DNA from: Symbiodinium natans
Lineage: Eukaryota > Sar > Dinophyceae > Suessiales > Symbiodiniaceae
DNA length: 64,000 nt
Direction of reading: 5' to 3'
Assembly: GCA_905221605.1 (NCBI GenBank)
Contig: CAJNDS010000635.1
Coordinates: forward strand, 550,528-614,527
Within the stretch, counting starts at the first letter, position 1. Each line of letters starts with the position of its first letter. The position numbers and the translations under genes are program-made. Below the pieces are notes generated by a model. It had not been told where the DNA came from. It was given only the letters and a program-made list of their open reading frames with translations, and did not search any database. Of this stretch, positions 32,776 through 44,632 are shown one piece after another.

Positions 32776-33082
32776 GCTTTGGGGGTTAGGGTTTAGGGTT
32801 TAGGAGGCTTAGGGCTTTCGGGGTTTATGGGGTTTAGGGGGCTTGGGGTTTTCGGGGTTTAGGGGGCTTAGGGATGGGAATCCCAAACCCCTAATTAAAC
32901 CCAAACCCTAAAGCTTCAACCCCGACCCTTCAACCCAAAGCCTGCATAATCCCGACAGCCTGAGCGCCTAGCGATGCTTCAAGCATCTCTTCGCCTGAAA
33001 CCTGGCTTCCTACAGGGGATCCAAAATAGGTCAGGGCAGTTTAGGGTTTAGGGTTCGGGGGTAACCCCCATAGCGCTGTGGC

Positions 33083-33151
33083 CTGGTGCAGGAGTACTTG
33101 TCCGCCAGGGAGAAGACTCGCGCCACGTTCTCTACGGACATGGACTGGGTG
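33083..33151 (-). CDS. BTB/POZ exon (C-terminal helices)
   Basis: Reads MSVENVARVFSLADKYSCTR, the typical E-N-V...L-A-D-K-Y-S-C helix pair near the end of a BTB domain. Acceptor CCCCCCAG before 33151; GC donor after 33083. As a second ADKYSC/ADRFSA-type segment in this gene (see 34520-34602), it hints at two BTB domains or two genes. Confidence 0.6.
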
Positions 33152-33186
33152 CTGGGGGGACTCCGGGCTTCTTTGGGGGAGTTGTC

Positions 33187-33290
33187 TAAGGGGTAGGTAC
33201 ATGGTCCCTCAGTATGGGAGCTCAAGTCCATACTTCAGAACCCTTTAAAGAAGGTAAGGGACCATATTAAGGACCATGTAACGAACCTTA
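33187..33290. repeat. hairpin element
   Basis: TAAGGGGTAGGTACATGGTCC at the left faces GGACCATGTAACGAACCTTA at the right. 104 bp, inside the intron immediately upstream of the exon at 33083-33151. Confidence 0.65.
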
Positions 33291-33576
33291 GAAATTGAGG
33301 CTTTAGAGGTTTGAGGCCTGTTAGGGTTTAGAGAGCTGAGGCTTTTTAGGCTTGAGGGTTTGCCTTCCTGCGCGCGGGGAACTTTCCAGGCCACTTTAAT
33401 TCAGGAATCCCTGAGTGACTGATAGCCGGGTACCCTTCTAGGGCTACGAGGTTGGATCTTTTCAGGCGTGGGCTTGGGGGATTTTGCGTGAGGGTTTAGG
33501 GCTTTGTTGTTTGGTCGTTTCAGGTTGTAGGGCTTTGGGGTTCAAGGCTTGGGGCCAATTTGTTTATCTAACCTAC

Positions 33577-33610
33577 AGGCACGCGCCGCCGCCGCCACAG
33601 CAAAGAGCTG
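33577..33610 (-). CDS. candidate micro-exon of the BTB gene
   Basis: 34 nt reading QLFAVAAAARAC between acceptor GATGAG and donor GTAGGT. Its composition fits a BTB or BACK-type helix, but the motif is short. Confidence 0.4.
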
Positions 33611-33958
33611 CTCATCATTTACAGTCCCGTACGGCTTGAGGTTTAGGAATTAGGGTTTAGGTGGTTTAGAGTGTAGGGTAGAAGGTGCGGACAACTCAGG
33701 CGCTGGCACAAATCAGCGTCCGCTCACACAGCCTCTTCAAATCAAGTACCTGGGGTGTGGGGGTGGCATGCCTAAAGAACCTGGGTCAACATTTGGGCTT
33801 CCGTTGATCACACAGCCTCTTCAGAACCTGGGTCAACATTTGGGCTCCCGTTTATAGGTACCTTGCCCAAACGGAACCCCTTCTCAGGAAATCAATTGCC
33901 AAGTATTCCACCCCCCTCCCCCTTGTCTCATTATATAAACGCCGTTGCTTGACAAAGT

Positions 33959-34004
33959 TACCCTAAACCCTAAACCCTAAACCCTAAACCCTAAACCCTA
34001 AGCC
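33959..34004. repeat. CCCTAAA array
   Basis: Six CCCTAAA units in an intron of the BTB gene. Confidence 0.93.
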
Positions 34005-34519
34005 CCTGATTGTGGCTTGGCAGACGCTCCCCGAGTCTGCAGTTTCAGTGTTGCACCATGACGACCTTCTAGGCATTTGGATTTGGTGCGACGTGCTCTG
34101 TACCATTTCGCCTTGTGATACACGTTATTCTCTATCTGATAGAAGAGAAGATACCGGCTATGAAGATAGTATAAATGATCAAGTCTGTAAATTTAAGTGG
34201 CGTGAAACATTGAAGCCAACATATAGCTATCTAAAAACATAAATGTCCATATGACATAAGCCATGCGCAGTCGGCAGTACTGTACACGTACCACCCCAAC
34301 ACCCAGATTCCCCATAGCCGCGCCTCCAAACCGTCTCTCCAACCAACTGACCCAACCCGGACGTTTCGGTTAAGGACTCAGGGTTATCACCATTTGCTTA
34401 AGAACTCCAAAAGAATATAAACAAAAACCTACACTACCCTTAGGGAAGAAGATTTTCACTTTTTCAGGGTTCGTAAGCAACTAGGAGGTTAAGGCTCGAC
34501 CCTCGAGCCTCAATCTGTT

Positions 34520-34602
34520 GGGCTCCGGGCTGAGAAGCGGTCGGCGATCGGGATCATCTCAAAGGCAAACTCAGCATCTTCGACCAACCAGTCCTTGACT
34601 GA
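34520..34602 (-). CDS. BTB/POZ exon
   Basis: Reads VKDWLVEDAEFAFEMIPIAD followed by RFSARS: the F-E-M-I-P-I-A-D-R-F helix is the usual end of a BTB domain. Acceptor CAGCTCAG before 34602. The phase does not fit the 35739-35777 exon, so at least one exon is missing between them. Confidence 0.6.
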
Positions 34603-35738
34603 CTGAGCTGAACCGCACCGACAGCCTACTCCAATTACGGGAGACGGGGGGGGGGGGGTGTAAGCTACCGAGCACCGGCATCCTACTCCAGATACGGGGA
34701 GACGGGGGGCGGGGGGTTAAGCTACCGAGCTGGAGGGCGGGGGGGGGGGCAGGGCAGTTGCCCTAAACCCTGAGACCCTCAAACACCCTAAACCCAGAAG
34801 CCCATAGACTCTAGACACATGGGGTGCCCTTCCTTTTCGCGAGCACCTAAGCTGCCGTGGAGCACGCTGCAGGTTCAGGGTTTTCGGGTCTTAGGTTCCC
34901 TAAACCCAAAACCCTTATGGGGTTTAGGGATTAGGGATTCCCTAGGAGCACTTCTGCAGAACTAGGGTTTACGCAAGGAACTCCCCAAAGCATAAAAGGC
35001 ATCGAGTATAACGATAGGTTAAGGGTTCAGGGCTAAGGGCAGTTTAGGGTCCAAGTGGCCCAAAGTAGGTCTTGCTTATAGACGTTAGTCTCCCCAAAGG
35101 ATACTACAACCTGCACCGATCATTTACACACAAGCCCTAAACCCTAAAACCCTAAGCAAGCCCAAAAACCCCGAACCCTCATCGCGGGGTGTAAGGGCCA
35201 ACAAAGGGGCCAAATGACGTAACAAATGAATGTGAGCCCCTTGGACGCTCGCCACCCTTCGGATCCTCATAATACATACGTACTTGCACAAAGACTGGAA
35301 CAGTGGTCGGTGAAGCTGAGTGCAGGGCATCTGCATAGATGAAATGCAGGAGGTACGTTAACTGCTCAAAGGTTATGTCCTGTGGCAGCTTCTCTCTTCA
35401 TGTGCTTCTTTTATTTTGAGCCCTTTGTAGAGTGTATTGCTTCTTGCTGACTCTTGGGAATGGAATAAGCAAATCCGAAACTGTGTTCGAAATCCCCGTC
35501 TTAGTTTTGTTTCTTTCATTTGGTGGGGGGGGGCTTAGATCTTCACCTGCGACCTCTTTAATTATTAGAGCTTAAACTCAACCTGAACATTAGGACTCCA
35601 AACCCAGCACCCAACCCTAAACCCGAAACAACCCATGAAACCTCTTCGGACAAAAAATCCTGCAAGGAATCTGGATTGTTGAGCAAAGATGGGCCCACGA
35701 GGTCAGTTGTAAAGCACCGAAACTCTGAAACCCTAAAC

Positions 35739-35777
35739 CCTCCGTCGTCCTCCAAGAGGACTCGCCCTTCACTGCGC
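35739..35777 (-). CDS. BTB/POZ micro-exon, 39 nt
   Basis: Acceptor GCTCAG; donor GTTTAGGG, that is, inside a telomere-like unit. Joined to the previous exon it reads GARELLARSEGRVLLEDDGG without a frame break, as expected for the middle of a BTB domain. Confidence 0.62.
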
Positions 35778-36330
35778 CTGAGCGCACGTTAGGTATAGGC
35801 CTGCTGTACCCTGTTTGGGGTTTCTCGAAACCAAAAGACGCAGAAGTGCAGAATGATGTGACTGGCTCAGTACAAACTGGTGTCCCCAAGTACGCCCTCA
35901 ACCCGCAGCACCTAAATCCGCATCTACGGCAGAACTCTCACCCCAAGCCACAAAGCTGAGACGCTCAACCCTAACCACATACTCCGTGCAGTGGCCTCCC
36001 AACCACCCACCTCAACCAGTGGCCCTTCTTTCTTGGCTCTGAGAAACCCTACACTCTGAGCAACCCGAAACCCTAAACCCTATAACCCTATAACCCTAAA
36101 CCCTAAGCCCGGTTTTAAGTTCCGGGCCTGGGCTCAAAAATTGTGATTGCCCCATAATACAGGGCTCTCCCTGTCTGGCATCGGGAAACTTCATAAGGAC
36201 ACCTCCCCTCCCCCCCGAACCCACCCCCCCCCCCCCAAACAAAAAAAGGAAGGGCCAAACAAGAGCCCGTTAAGCAAAATTAATCGAGTAGCCCAAAGCC
36301 CAAAATCTTGGGAGATCTAAAAGAGCACAC

Positions 36331-36397
36331 GCCAAGAGCTCCCGAGCCCCCGTCTCCCGGAACTCCGAGGAGAAGAGCGCGCGGAAGTAGGACGAGC
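36331..36397 (-). CDS. BTB/POZ exon
   Basis: Reads SSYFRALFSSEFRETGAREL, the classic S-x-Y-F-R-A-L-F segment that follows H-K-x-V-L-A-S-R-S in BTB domains. Acceptor ATCTCAG before 36397; donor GTGTGC after 36331. It joins in frame to exons on both sides. Confidence 0.7.
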
Positions 36398-37244
36398 CTG
36401 AGATCTTCGCTTGGGGGCTCATAGGGTTTAGGTGTTGGGTTTATAGGGTTGTAGGGTTTAGGGTTTAGGGCTGTTGGGTTCAGGGTTTCGGGCTGTTGGG
36501 GTTTAGGGTTGTGGGCTTGGGGCTAAGGGTTGTTGGTTTTGTTAGTTCTGAGGCTATACGGGTTAGATGGTCTGGCTTTGTTTGGCGTCTTGGTGCTCGT
36601 TTGATTCTCGAATTTTGTTTCACATTGTAGTTCATATATGCTAGAACCCTAAAGACCAAAACCCCGAACTCGAAAAGGCCCGAATCCTGAACCCTTTGGT
36701 ATCTTGCAGTTGGTTGGGCTCCAGGTCCGTGTTGGGACCGGGCCGTTTGCCGGGGGCTGAAGGGGTTTTGGGCCTTGCAAGGTTCAGGGTTTAGGGCTCA
36801 GGGCGGTGTTTAGGGTTTAGGGTTTAGGGTTTGGGGTTTGGGGTTTAGGGTTTGGGGTTTCAGGCTTCGGGTGTAGGGGTTGGGGAGCTTGTGGCCTTCG
36901 TCTGAAGGGGCGCCTTCATGACTCATTTTTTTGGAAGGTACATCGGTACATAGGCTACACCCGAAACCCAAAACCCTGAACCCCCCTGAAACCGAACTTC
37001 CTCTGAACACTCACTGCGAAAAAACACATCACATCCTCCAAAAGCCGGGTAACATCAACGAATCCAAAGGTCGAACACCCTAACGCCCTGAACCCCCCAT
37101 CCCTACCGAGCTCTGGATGTCGAGCCCAAGCCAAGGGCTAGGCCGTACCCCCAAAAAGCCTAACCCTAACCCCGGAACCCTAAAAAACCCGAATAAACCT
37201 CTGCCCGAAAACCCGAAACCCCTAACCACCTAACTTCCCAAACC

Positions 37245-37350
37245 CTAAACCCTAAACCCTAAACATCCCTAAACCCTAAACGCTTAGCCCTAAGCCCTAA
37301 GCCCTGAACCCTCGAACCCTAAACCCTAAACCCTAAACTCTAAACCCTCG
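37245..37350. repeat. CCCTAAA array, partly degenerate
   Basis: CCCTAAA with CCCTAAG and CCCTCGAA variants, left of the 31-nt BTB exon. Confidence 0.85.
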
Positions 37351-37382
37351 AACCTCCCCAAACTCCCTGCCAAGGCCACGGC

Positions 37383-37413
37383 GGCTCGCCAGCACGCACT
37401 TGTGGGCGGCGAC
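37383..37413 (-). CDS. BTB/POZ micro-exon, 31 nt
   Basis: Reads VAAHKCVLAS with the start of an Arg codon: the invariant A-H-K-x-V-L-A-x-R strand and helix of BTB domains. Acceptor CACCATCAG; GC donor (GCCGTGG). Joining to 36397 gives HKCVLASR-SSYFRALF. Bracketed by CCCTAAA (37245-37350) and TTTAGGG (37434-37530) arrays. Confidence 0.68.
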
Positions 37414-37433
37414 CTGATGGTGCCAGAGCACGG

Positions 37434-37530
37434 TTTAGGGTTTAGGGTTTAGGGTTGAGGGTTGAGGGTTCAGGGTTTAGGGTTTAGGGTTTAGGGTTTA
37501 GGGTTTAGGGTTTAGGGTTTAGGGTTTAGG
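37434..37530. repeat. TTTAGGG array
   Basis: About thirteen units, mostly perfect, starting a few bases right of the BTB exon's acceptor tract. Confidence 0.93.
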
Positions 37531-38459
37531 GGGCGCCGGGCTTCTACCGTTCAGGGTTTAGGGTTTAGGGTTCGGGGTTTAGGGTTTGGGGTTTAGGCTT
37601 CTGTGGGGTGGGCTCCGGGGTTCTTCAGTTCAGGGTTTCAAGATCTAGGGGGTTTGGAGGTTTGGGGTGGGCTAGGGACGTGGACGTGTGGGGTTTCGTG
37701 GCTTAGGGGGTTAGGGATTTGGATCTTACGGAGTTTCTATAGCCGCATTAAAGTAAAACCTAGCCTTCCTAACTTCACCCAGTGTTTTTAGAGAGTGTTT
37801 CATGGGACGGCCGCTGCGTCAATTTCATTCCCAAGAACCCATTATTAGTAGGATGTGTCACGTGAATCCGCAGGTGGTACGAACTGTGCGAGAGAAAGGA
37901 GCGATGGAAGTAACAAAAAATGGGGCTGTCGCACAACAGCTCATGAACCCTGAACTCCGAACTCCAAACCCCAAACCCCAAAAACTCCAAAACCCTAAAC
38001 TCCCAAACTCGAAACCCTAAACCCTAAACTCAAAAACCCGAAACCCTAAACTCTAAACCCTGGAACAGAGCCACTGCCTCCTCGGAGGAGTCCGCCCCCG
38101 CTGCCTGAGGCTGTCAAGGTCTCTCAAGCCCATAAATCTCCGACGAGCTTTCAGGGTTGTCGGGGCTCTCGGGTTTGCACAGCTTACGATGGCCTCTGGC
38201 TTAGGATGCTACTTGATTGCTTTCGGGTTAAGACGGCTCATGGTTTAGGATTCTCTGGGATGGTCTGGGGCGTAGGATGGTTGTCAGCTCGGTTGCCGGT
38301 CGTAAGAAGCCACTGTTAGGAGTGTAGTCTGAGGCTCAGGCGCCAAGGGGTTTAGGGTTTGGGGTCCAGGGTGTAGCACTTGGAATGAAGCCCCAAGCCC
38401 TTCCGGTGAGAGTTGTACTGGTTCCGACAGCTGCGTGGCAATGGCCTGAACCCTCAAGC

Positions 38460-38501
38460 CCCGATCGCTGAGAGGCGCGCGAGCACCACGTCGCAGCTTT
38501 C
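38460..38501 (-). CDS. probable first BTB/POZ exon
   Basis: Reads ESCDVVLARLSAIG after a GTGCCAG acceptor. C-D-V-V-L matches the first strand of a BTB domain (usually S-D-V-x-F/L) and lies upstream of the HKCVLASR exon, in the right order. The 3' end is uncertain. Confidence 0.5.
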
Positions 38502-38575
38502 CTGGCACAGAAGATACATAGATCTCTATATATATATGTGTGTATTATCTCAAAAATCAGACAGGGAACAGAGAG

Positions 38576-38615
38576 GGCGAGAGAGCGAGAGAGCTAGAGA
38601 GAGAGAGAGAGAGAC
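38576..38615. repeat. GA microsatellite
   Basis: Imperfect GAGC/GA repeat following a short TATA run (38526-38541). Confidence 0.85.
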
Positions 38616-38867
38616 ACACAAACTGGAACAACAAGCCCAGACTCAAGACTCAAGACACTATTTTTTGTAGAAAGGGCAGAAATCACTTTGCCGAAGAGCC
38701 CCCCCCCCGCCTCCCCCAAAAAGCCTACAGCGTTAAGTCAAGAGTCCCAGAACCAAGCCCCTGAGAGGCCCTCGAGCTAGTGTAGGGTTCAGGGCTTTGC
38801 AGCCTGAAGACTGCCGTAAATTGAAACACCCTACAGCTGCCACACGTACGGTGGTAAACTTATAAAC

Positions 38868-38910
38868 TATCTGCCGCGGCCTTGTCCGTAAGCATCCGCC
38901 GCATGTGGTC
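38868..38910 (-). CDS. candidate micro-exon
   Basis: Reads DHMRRMLTDKAAAD between acceptor CGCTGCAG and donor GTTTAT, 43 nt. May be an upstream exon of the BTB gene. Confidence 0.42.
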
Positions 38911-40304
38911 CTGCAGCGAAGACGATCTACAGCGTTCCTTCAAACAAGCTGCATTGCTTATCAGCTGCCGACCCCAAAACTTTGAACTCTTGGAACAAAA
39001 GATCAGACGTAACTACCTTAGATCGATTCCCTTAGATCGATTCCACGGGGCTCTTTGCCCTGCAAAATTTGGATTTGCGAGAAAAAGAAGGCCCGAAGGA
39101 TCTAGCAATCCCTAAAACCTTAAACCCTAAAAGCCCAACCGCTTAAAGTTTAGGGCTTGGGGTTTAAAAGAACCCTCAAGCTTTTTCATCCCCCCCCCAA
39201 AAAAAGTAAAATCAGCCCCAGCGCCCAAAAAAACTTTTTGCGCTTGGGCCGTTTAAACAATGCCCGGAACCCTAAACTCTTCCAAGCGACTTGGCTTTTT
39301 AAAGGGTTTTTGGGATTCATAGCGTTCTTCTATGAGGGCCTAAATAGACTTGGGCATGTTTCTGCCTCGAGCATGGTGGAATCCTCATCTTTCGATGGGG
39401 CTCCGATGTCCTTCGCAGGCGTTTGGGGTTTGGGGTTTGGGGTTTAGTGGTTTGGGGTTGGCGGTGTAGGGTTTGGGGTTTAGGGTCTAGGGTTGAGGTG
39501 GGTCAACAAAAGCTATCTTGCTCTCAAGTCAGGTGCGGATCCGCTTGGAGCCCTACTTTCCTATGCGACCCGGTAATGGAATGCAATCACTAAGCCCGAA
39601 GTTCAAAAAGGCTAAGCCCAAAAAGGGAATCAAGGGTGTTGCTTGTCGTCTTGTCCAGGACACAGCCCTAAACCCCTTCCCCCCCTAAACCGGCCTGGAG
39701 GTCTAAGAGCGTGCCCCGGGCGAGCCTAGATGTTTCGGGGTTAGGGTTCAGGGATTTCGGGGATTTGGGGTTTTGGGTTTTGGGGTTTAGGGTTTGGGGT
39801 GAGAAACTCTACAGGTTTTGGGCTTTAGGTTCGAGGGGTTTATAGGGCCTTGGGAGATCTGGAAGATGTTGGGCTTAAAGATTGTGCTTCATGCGTTGGT
39901 GGTAAGACCAGGAGTGTCGGCAAGCCAAGCACACCCTGGTCCGTGATGAACCTCCGACAGCATTCATGCCACTGGCTCACAGTGCGCGCGGTGCACATTC
40001 TTCTTTCACAGGTAGGAGAGGTGAACTCAGACCACCCATATATGAAGGTCTCTCAACCACATGCCGTAAGATGCGGTTGAGAGACGCTGCGCAGCCCATG
40101 TGGTGCCCTAACACTTCGCACGCCGGACCCTATCGCCACTGAAGACCCTGAGCTGAAACCTGAGCCCAAAGATAGGACTTGCAATGGCTGCGCTAGCATC
40201 TGGGTACGCTGTTAAGAGATCACAAATGAAGGGAATTAACACTCGCATCGTTTTAACGCCAGGCTAACTAGGTCCTATGCCCCTAAACTTTTAAACCCTC
40301 CCAC
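38911..40304. other. intron-like stretch
   Basis: Degenerate TTTGGGG/TTTAGGG DNA (39425-39500 and 39735-39800) and unique DNA. An island at 39.88-40.01 kb has a minus frame with QWHECCRRFITDQGVLGLPT that could be an exon. Confidence 0.4.
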
Positions 40305-40354
40305 TGAGGCGCTGCACGTTTCTCGATAGGCCGCGTCGTCCAGCCTCCAGGCTG
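40305..40354 (-). CDS. candidate exon
   Basis: Reads AAWRLDDAAYRETCSAS between acceptor CACTCAAG and donor GTGGGAG. Charged, helix-like; no family recognised. Confidence 0.48.
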
Positions 40355-40978
40355 CTTGAGTGAGCCCCTTGAACCCGATAAACGGAAGACTTCCGTGAAC
40401 TCCCCTGAAATCTCAAACCCAAGAAGGGAAACAAAAACAGACATCCCCAGAACCTACTTAGTTTTTCCACGCGGGGCTCTTTGGGGGCCGAGCCGGGAAA
40501 CCTGAAGCCCTTAACCCTGAACTCCATTGAGGCTGATTTCCCTTGATTGCGCTAGTAGAGGCAAACCAGGGGCCCTCTGCGGATGTATGAGAGGGCTTTG
40601 GAGAGGGGACCTAGCAGAGGTTAGAGGGAGCTGCGCTCCGTCATCTCCAGTTTTTTTCCCACCAAAGGCGCAACCCAAGGCCCTAATCCTCAGAGATTTG
40701 GACAAGACCCTCCTTCAACTTCAACTACCTAATGCAGCAGAGGCAAACCTCTGGGAGGGAGGGGGGTCCTAGGCAGGGACCATTCTATCACGAAAAGGGC
40801 AGCCCTACACTTTGCCATAGCCCTTCCCTCCCTTGAAGCCGCCACCAGCAAAAATTGCAGTTTTTGCTTTTTCTCAGCAATTAAAGTGCCCAAAAAGTAA
40901 AGAATACTTCCGAACACCCCTAAGTCTGAGGGCCAGGAACCCTAAACCCTAAGCCCCCTGTCTCTGAGGGCCAGGCAC

Positions 40979-41041
40979 CAGGGCTTGACCGGTAGGCAGG
41001 AAGAAGATGCCCCAGCCGTCCCCGCCACCAGCAGGCCACTC
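40979..41041 (-). CDS. candidate exon, 21 codons
   Basis: Acceptor GAGTTGCAG and donor GTGCCTGG enclose exactly 63 nt reading EWPAGGGDGWGIFFLPTGQA then L. Unrecognised. Just right of it begins the TTTAGGGG array. Confidence 0.5.
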
Positions 41042-41082
41042 CTGCAACTCGGGGTTGAGGGTCCTTAGGGTTTAGGGTCCGT

Positions 41083-41240
41083 AGGGGTCTAGGGGTGTAA
41101 GGGTTTAGGGGTTTAGGGGTTTAGGGGTTTAGGGGTTTAGGGGTTTAGGGGTTTAGGGGTTTAGGGGTTTAGGGGTTGAGGGGTTGAGGGGTTGAGGGGT
41201 CTAGGGGTCTAGGGGTCTAGGGGTTTAGGGGTCTAGGGGG
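41083..41240. repeat. TTTAGGGG octamer array
   Basis: About eighteen 8-bp units: TTTAGGGG, then TTGAGGGG, then TCTAGGGG blocks. It differs by one G from the 7-bp arrays elsewhere. Confidence 0.93.
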
Positions 41241-44200
41241 ACTGGAGCTCCAAGCCGTTTTAAGAATAGCTTAGCAGGATCCCGCCTCAGGAGCCCACAA
41301 GACAAGGTTTTTATTAGGTTTTTGCTTTGGGGCCCAACATGGTTCCCAAGACACCTACGGGAAAATGGAACCCTTGTTGCTTTACTTGGGTATTCAGGAG
41401 AACCCGGCAGCCTAGCCCCAAAAATGGCGGAACACCCTAGCATGTCGGAGGTTTAACACACCTGGTAACTGGGGGCCCAAACGCTCTGAGCCCTCTACCC
41501 TGAACCCTCAACCCACCCAGTACTGGGGCCCAAAAGGCCCCCATGAAGAGCTCCACCTCGAAACCTAACCGGCCCTCAGGTCCCTGATCCCCGCTCCCTA
41601 AACCCTGAACCCTACTCCCGAAGCGAAGAAGCCCCAGAGCATCTGTGCCCCAGGCTTGTCTGGCGTCACCCGAAGGCCTCAGATATGTTGGCTCTTGGAG
41701 GCAAAAGCAACAGCTCAGGCTATCGAGGAGGGAATCCGTGATGCAGGGTTGAGGGTTGGGGGGGTGGGGGGGAGGGGGGAAGAAGTGGTTATGCCTTGAA
41801 GGCACGTGCAGTAGCTTGTTGGGTAGAGGGCCCAGGGTTGCTGGCTAGCTCTGCGCGGAGAATACCCTAGTAAGCACCAAAAAGTGTAGGGGCTATTGTT
41901 TAGTGTTTATGAGGGCTCTAACTTCACGGTTGGTTCAGGATTTCTGCACAGGGTCTTTCGATTCCCGGTCTTTGGGGCTCTGCTTTGGGGTTTCGGGTCT
42001 GATGACGTGATGCACGTGAGTATTTTCTCTTTCTTCCTTCAGGGCATACAATTGTTGAGTTGCTGAGTGAATGTCATTGCTGCCCGGTCCCGAAGAACCA
42101 TACCCAAACAGGCGCATGATGCAGATCAAACCCAATTCCTTCATTGCGCCTCTCCTTTTTTGCTGAGTGCAGTTACGCTTCAAGGCTTCGGGGCTTTGAA
42201 GGACAGCTTTGGGAGGGGACATGTCCAAGCAGTCAGCAGGTAGGCCACCTCGTGGGTGTGTAGGGGTATGTATGCATGTATGTGTATATATATATATCAT
42301 ATCATATATCGAGGTTGGTCCATTCGGGGGGGGGGGGGGCGACCATACATATATATATATATATATATGTATATGTAGGGTTACTACTGCAGGCAGAGGG
42401 GCACACATAGGGTTACCATTCGCGCAGGTATATTATGGGAGCAGAATCGGCTCTGCCAACTGAAGGGCTTTTGGGGCTGCTTCTAAAGCCCCTGCAGTCG
42501 CAAGCACATGGTCCCAAAGTGACTCTGCCGAGGCTCAGGCCCAAGAATCGTCTCCCCCCCCCTCTCTTAACACCCGCGAGGGCCCCTACAAAACTACATA
42601 GTAACCCAAAGCAACGATAAACCCGAAACCCCTCAAGCAACACCCCAACAACCCCACCCCCCCCCCCCCCCGAGCCACCCCGCTCCTCTGGGATAGGAGG
42701 CGGCTGCGGCTCCTGGCTACTGCCTGGAGGTTCACGGACAGATTTCGCGCTTCTTTTGGCGCTGAGAGTTTAGTGTTTAGAGGTTTCAGGGCTCAAACGT
42801 ATCTTCAGGGATTTGGGGCTTTGGGGCTCGTAGGCTTCTGGGGTCTAGAGACTCTGGGGCTTCCATTGGGGAAATCAGGAGAGCGCTTTTTCACGCCTTG
42901 CAAGATACAAGCGGGAATTCTTAAGACCCCAAAAAGTAGGGCTCAATCCCGATGATGATCCCCCCTCTCAGAGTCCTGAGCCCGATTTAGACCTACGCTC
43001 CCAGGCCCCAGACAGTCAACCCGCACAGCACTCTGGGCAGCCGGCACCAAAGACTCCGCGCCTCGGGCACGCCATCGATCAGGGTTTGGGGTTTACCCTA
43101 AACCCCAAACCCTAAACCCTAAACAAGTAAACCCTAAACCCTAAACCCCAAAACCCTAAACCCTAAACTAACTCCCCAACCCTAAACCCCAGGGTTCTGG
43201 GGTTCCAGCTTTCCCGAACCCTACCATGAAAAGGAGACGCTTTTTGTGGCTTGTCATTGGGTTTGTAAGGTGCATGCCCACCCAAACTTCACCCCAGAGC
43301 TCTCTTACTTTGGTGTAGGCTTGAAGAGTGGAGAGCGTTAAAGGTTCGCGTGCCCTGACGGCTCCTCAAGCCCCCTAAGTCACGAACCCTCAACCTCTGA
43401 AGCCCCAAACGTCTTTAGACGTCCTGGCACTTGCCTCTACCAGGCTCTCAGAATACCAATGGCCTAGCAACTCGCTGTATTCTGTCCCTAAACCCTAAAC
43501 CCTAAACCCTAAACCCCAAACCCCAAACCCTAAACCCTAAACCCTGAACCCTGAACCCTGAACCCCTGACACCCCAGACCAGAAGTTGGACTAGAGAAGC
43601 TGAGAAGGGCACGGCGGCAGAGCTGGGCCTGCGGGCTCTCCATTAAGGGTTTAGGGTTTAGGGTTTAGGGTTTAGGGTTTAGGGTTTAGGGTTTAGGGTT
43701 TAGGGTTTAGGGTCTTAAGATTAAGGGCTTCGGGCTTAGGGTTTGGGGCTTAGGGCGTAGGGTTTAGGGATGTTTAGGGTGTAGGGCTCAGGTTTGGGGT
43801 CTAGGGCTTGGGGCTTAGGGAAAGGCTGGGGACACCCTAAACTCTAAACCCGCTGGGATCTCGGGTTCCTTTCATTCTCAAACACCAACTTAACCCTAAA
43901 CCCACAACCCGAAACCCTAACCCCCCCCGAAACCCCAACCCCCAACCCCAAACTGCACCCGGCCTCGCGTCCAAGAGGCCGAGTACCGGGCGATGCCTGG
44001 ATCGGGGATTTAGAGCCTGGGGTTTAATGTGTAGGGTTTAGGGTTTAGGGTTTAGGGTTTGGGGTTTAGGGTTTAGGGTTCAGGGTTCAAGGTTTAGGGA
44101 TTAGGGCTCAGGATGAGGACCTGGGGTGCAGATACACGGGGTCAGCACCACTGGCCAAAACACCAGAGCAAAGCGTTTAGGGGGCGTGGATTCCGACAAG

Positions 44201-44632
44201 GCGTCGAAGAAACGTTTAGGAAAGAAAAAACCCTAGCCTGCACCCTAAACCCTAAACCCTAAACCCCAAACCCCAAACCCTAAACCCTAAACCCTAAGCA
44301 AGCCAAATTGGGGCATCTGGGGCACGTCTGAGCCCCTTAGTGGGCCTCGAGGCTCCATGAGAGTTTCGGAGCTCCCTCTTTTTTGAGGTGCAGTCCTTCA
44401 AATCTAGTAGGTTTGGAGTTTAGGTTTGGAGTTTCGGATAAGGGTTCAGGGCTTAAGCTTCGGGTTTAGGTTTCAGGGTTTCTCTTAGATTCAGGGTTTT
44501 TGGGCTTTACGATCCTAGCTTCAGGAACGCCTGCCTAGGGAGCCTAACCCCAAACCAGGAGAAGAAGCTCTGATCCTCAAGCCCTGAAAACCCTAGACCT
44601 TAAACCCTAAACCGCCCCAATTCCAGGCCCGG
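41241..44632. other. intron-like stretch
   Basis: Contains a TA-rich segment with an embedded G run (42270-42378), C and G runs, and many CCCTAAA/TTTAGGG arrays (43084-43170, 43487-43560, 43647-43713, 44031-44110). GC-rich islands at 42.68-42.74 (PGSSQEPQPPPIPEERGGSG), 42.97-43.08, 43.57-43.64 (MESPQAQLCRRALLSFS) and 43.95-44.00 kb look like small minus-strand exons, but their frames are unsure. Confidence 0.42.
43487..43713. repeat. CCCTAAA array - island - TTTAGGG array
   Basis: CCCTAAA/CCCTGAA units (43487-43564), an 80-bp GC-rich island, then nine TTTAGGG units (43647-43713): a clear instance of the bracketed-exon pattern. Confidence 0.88.
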
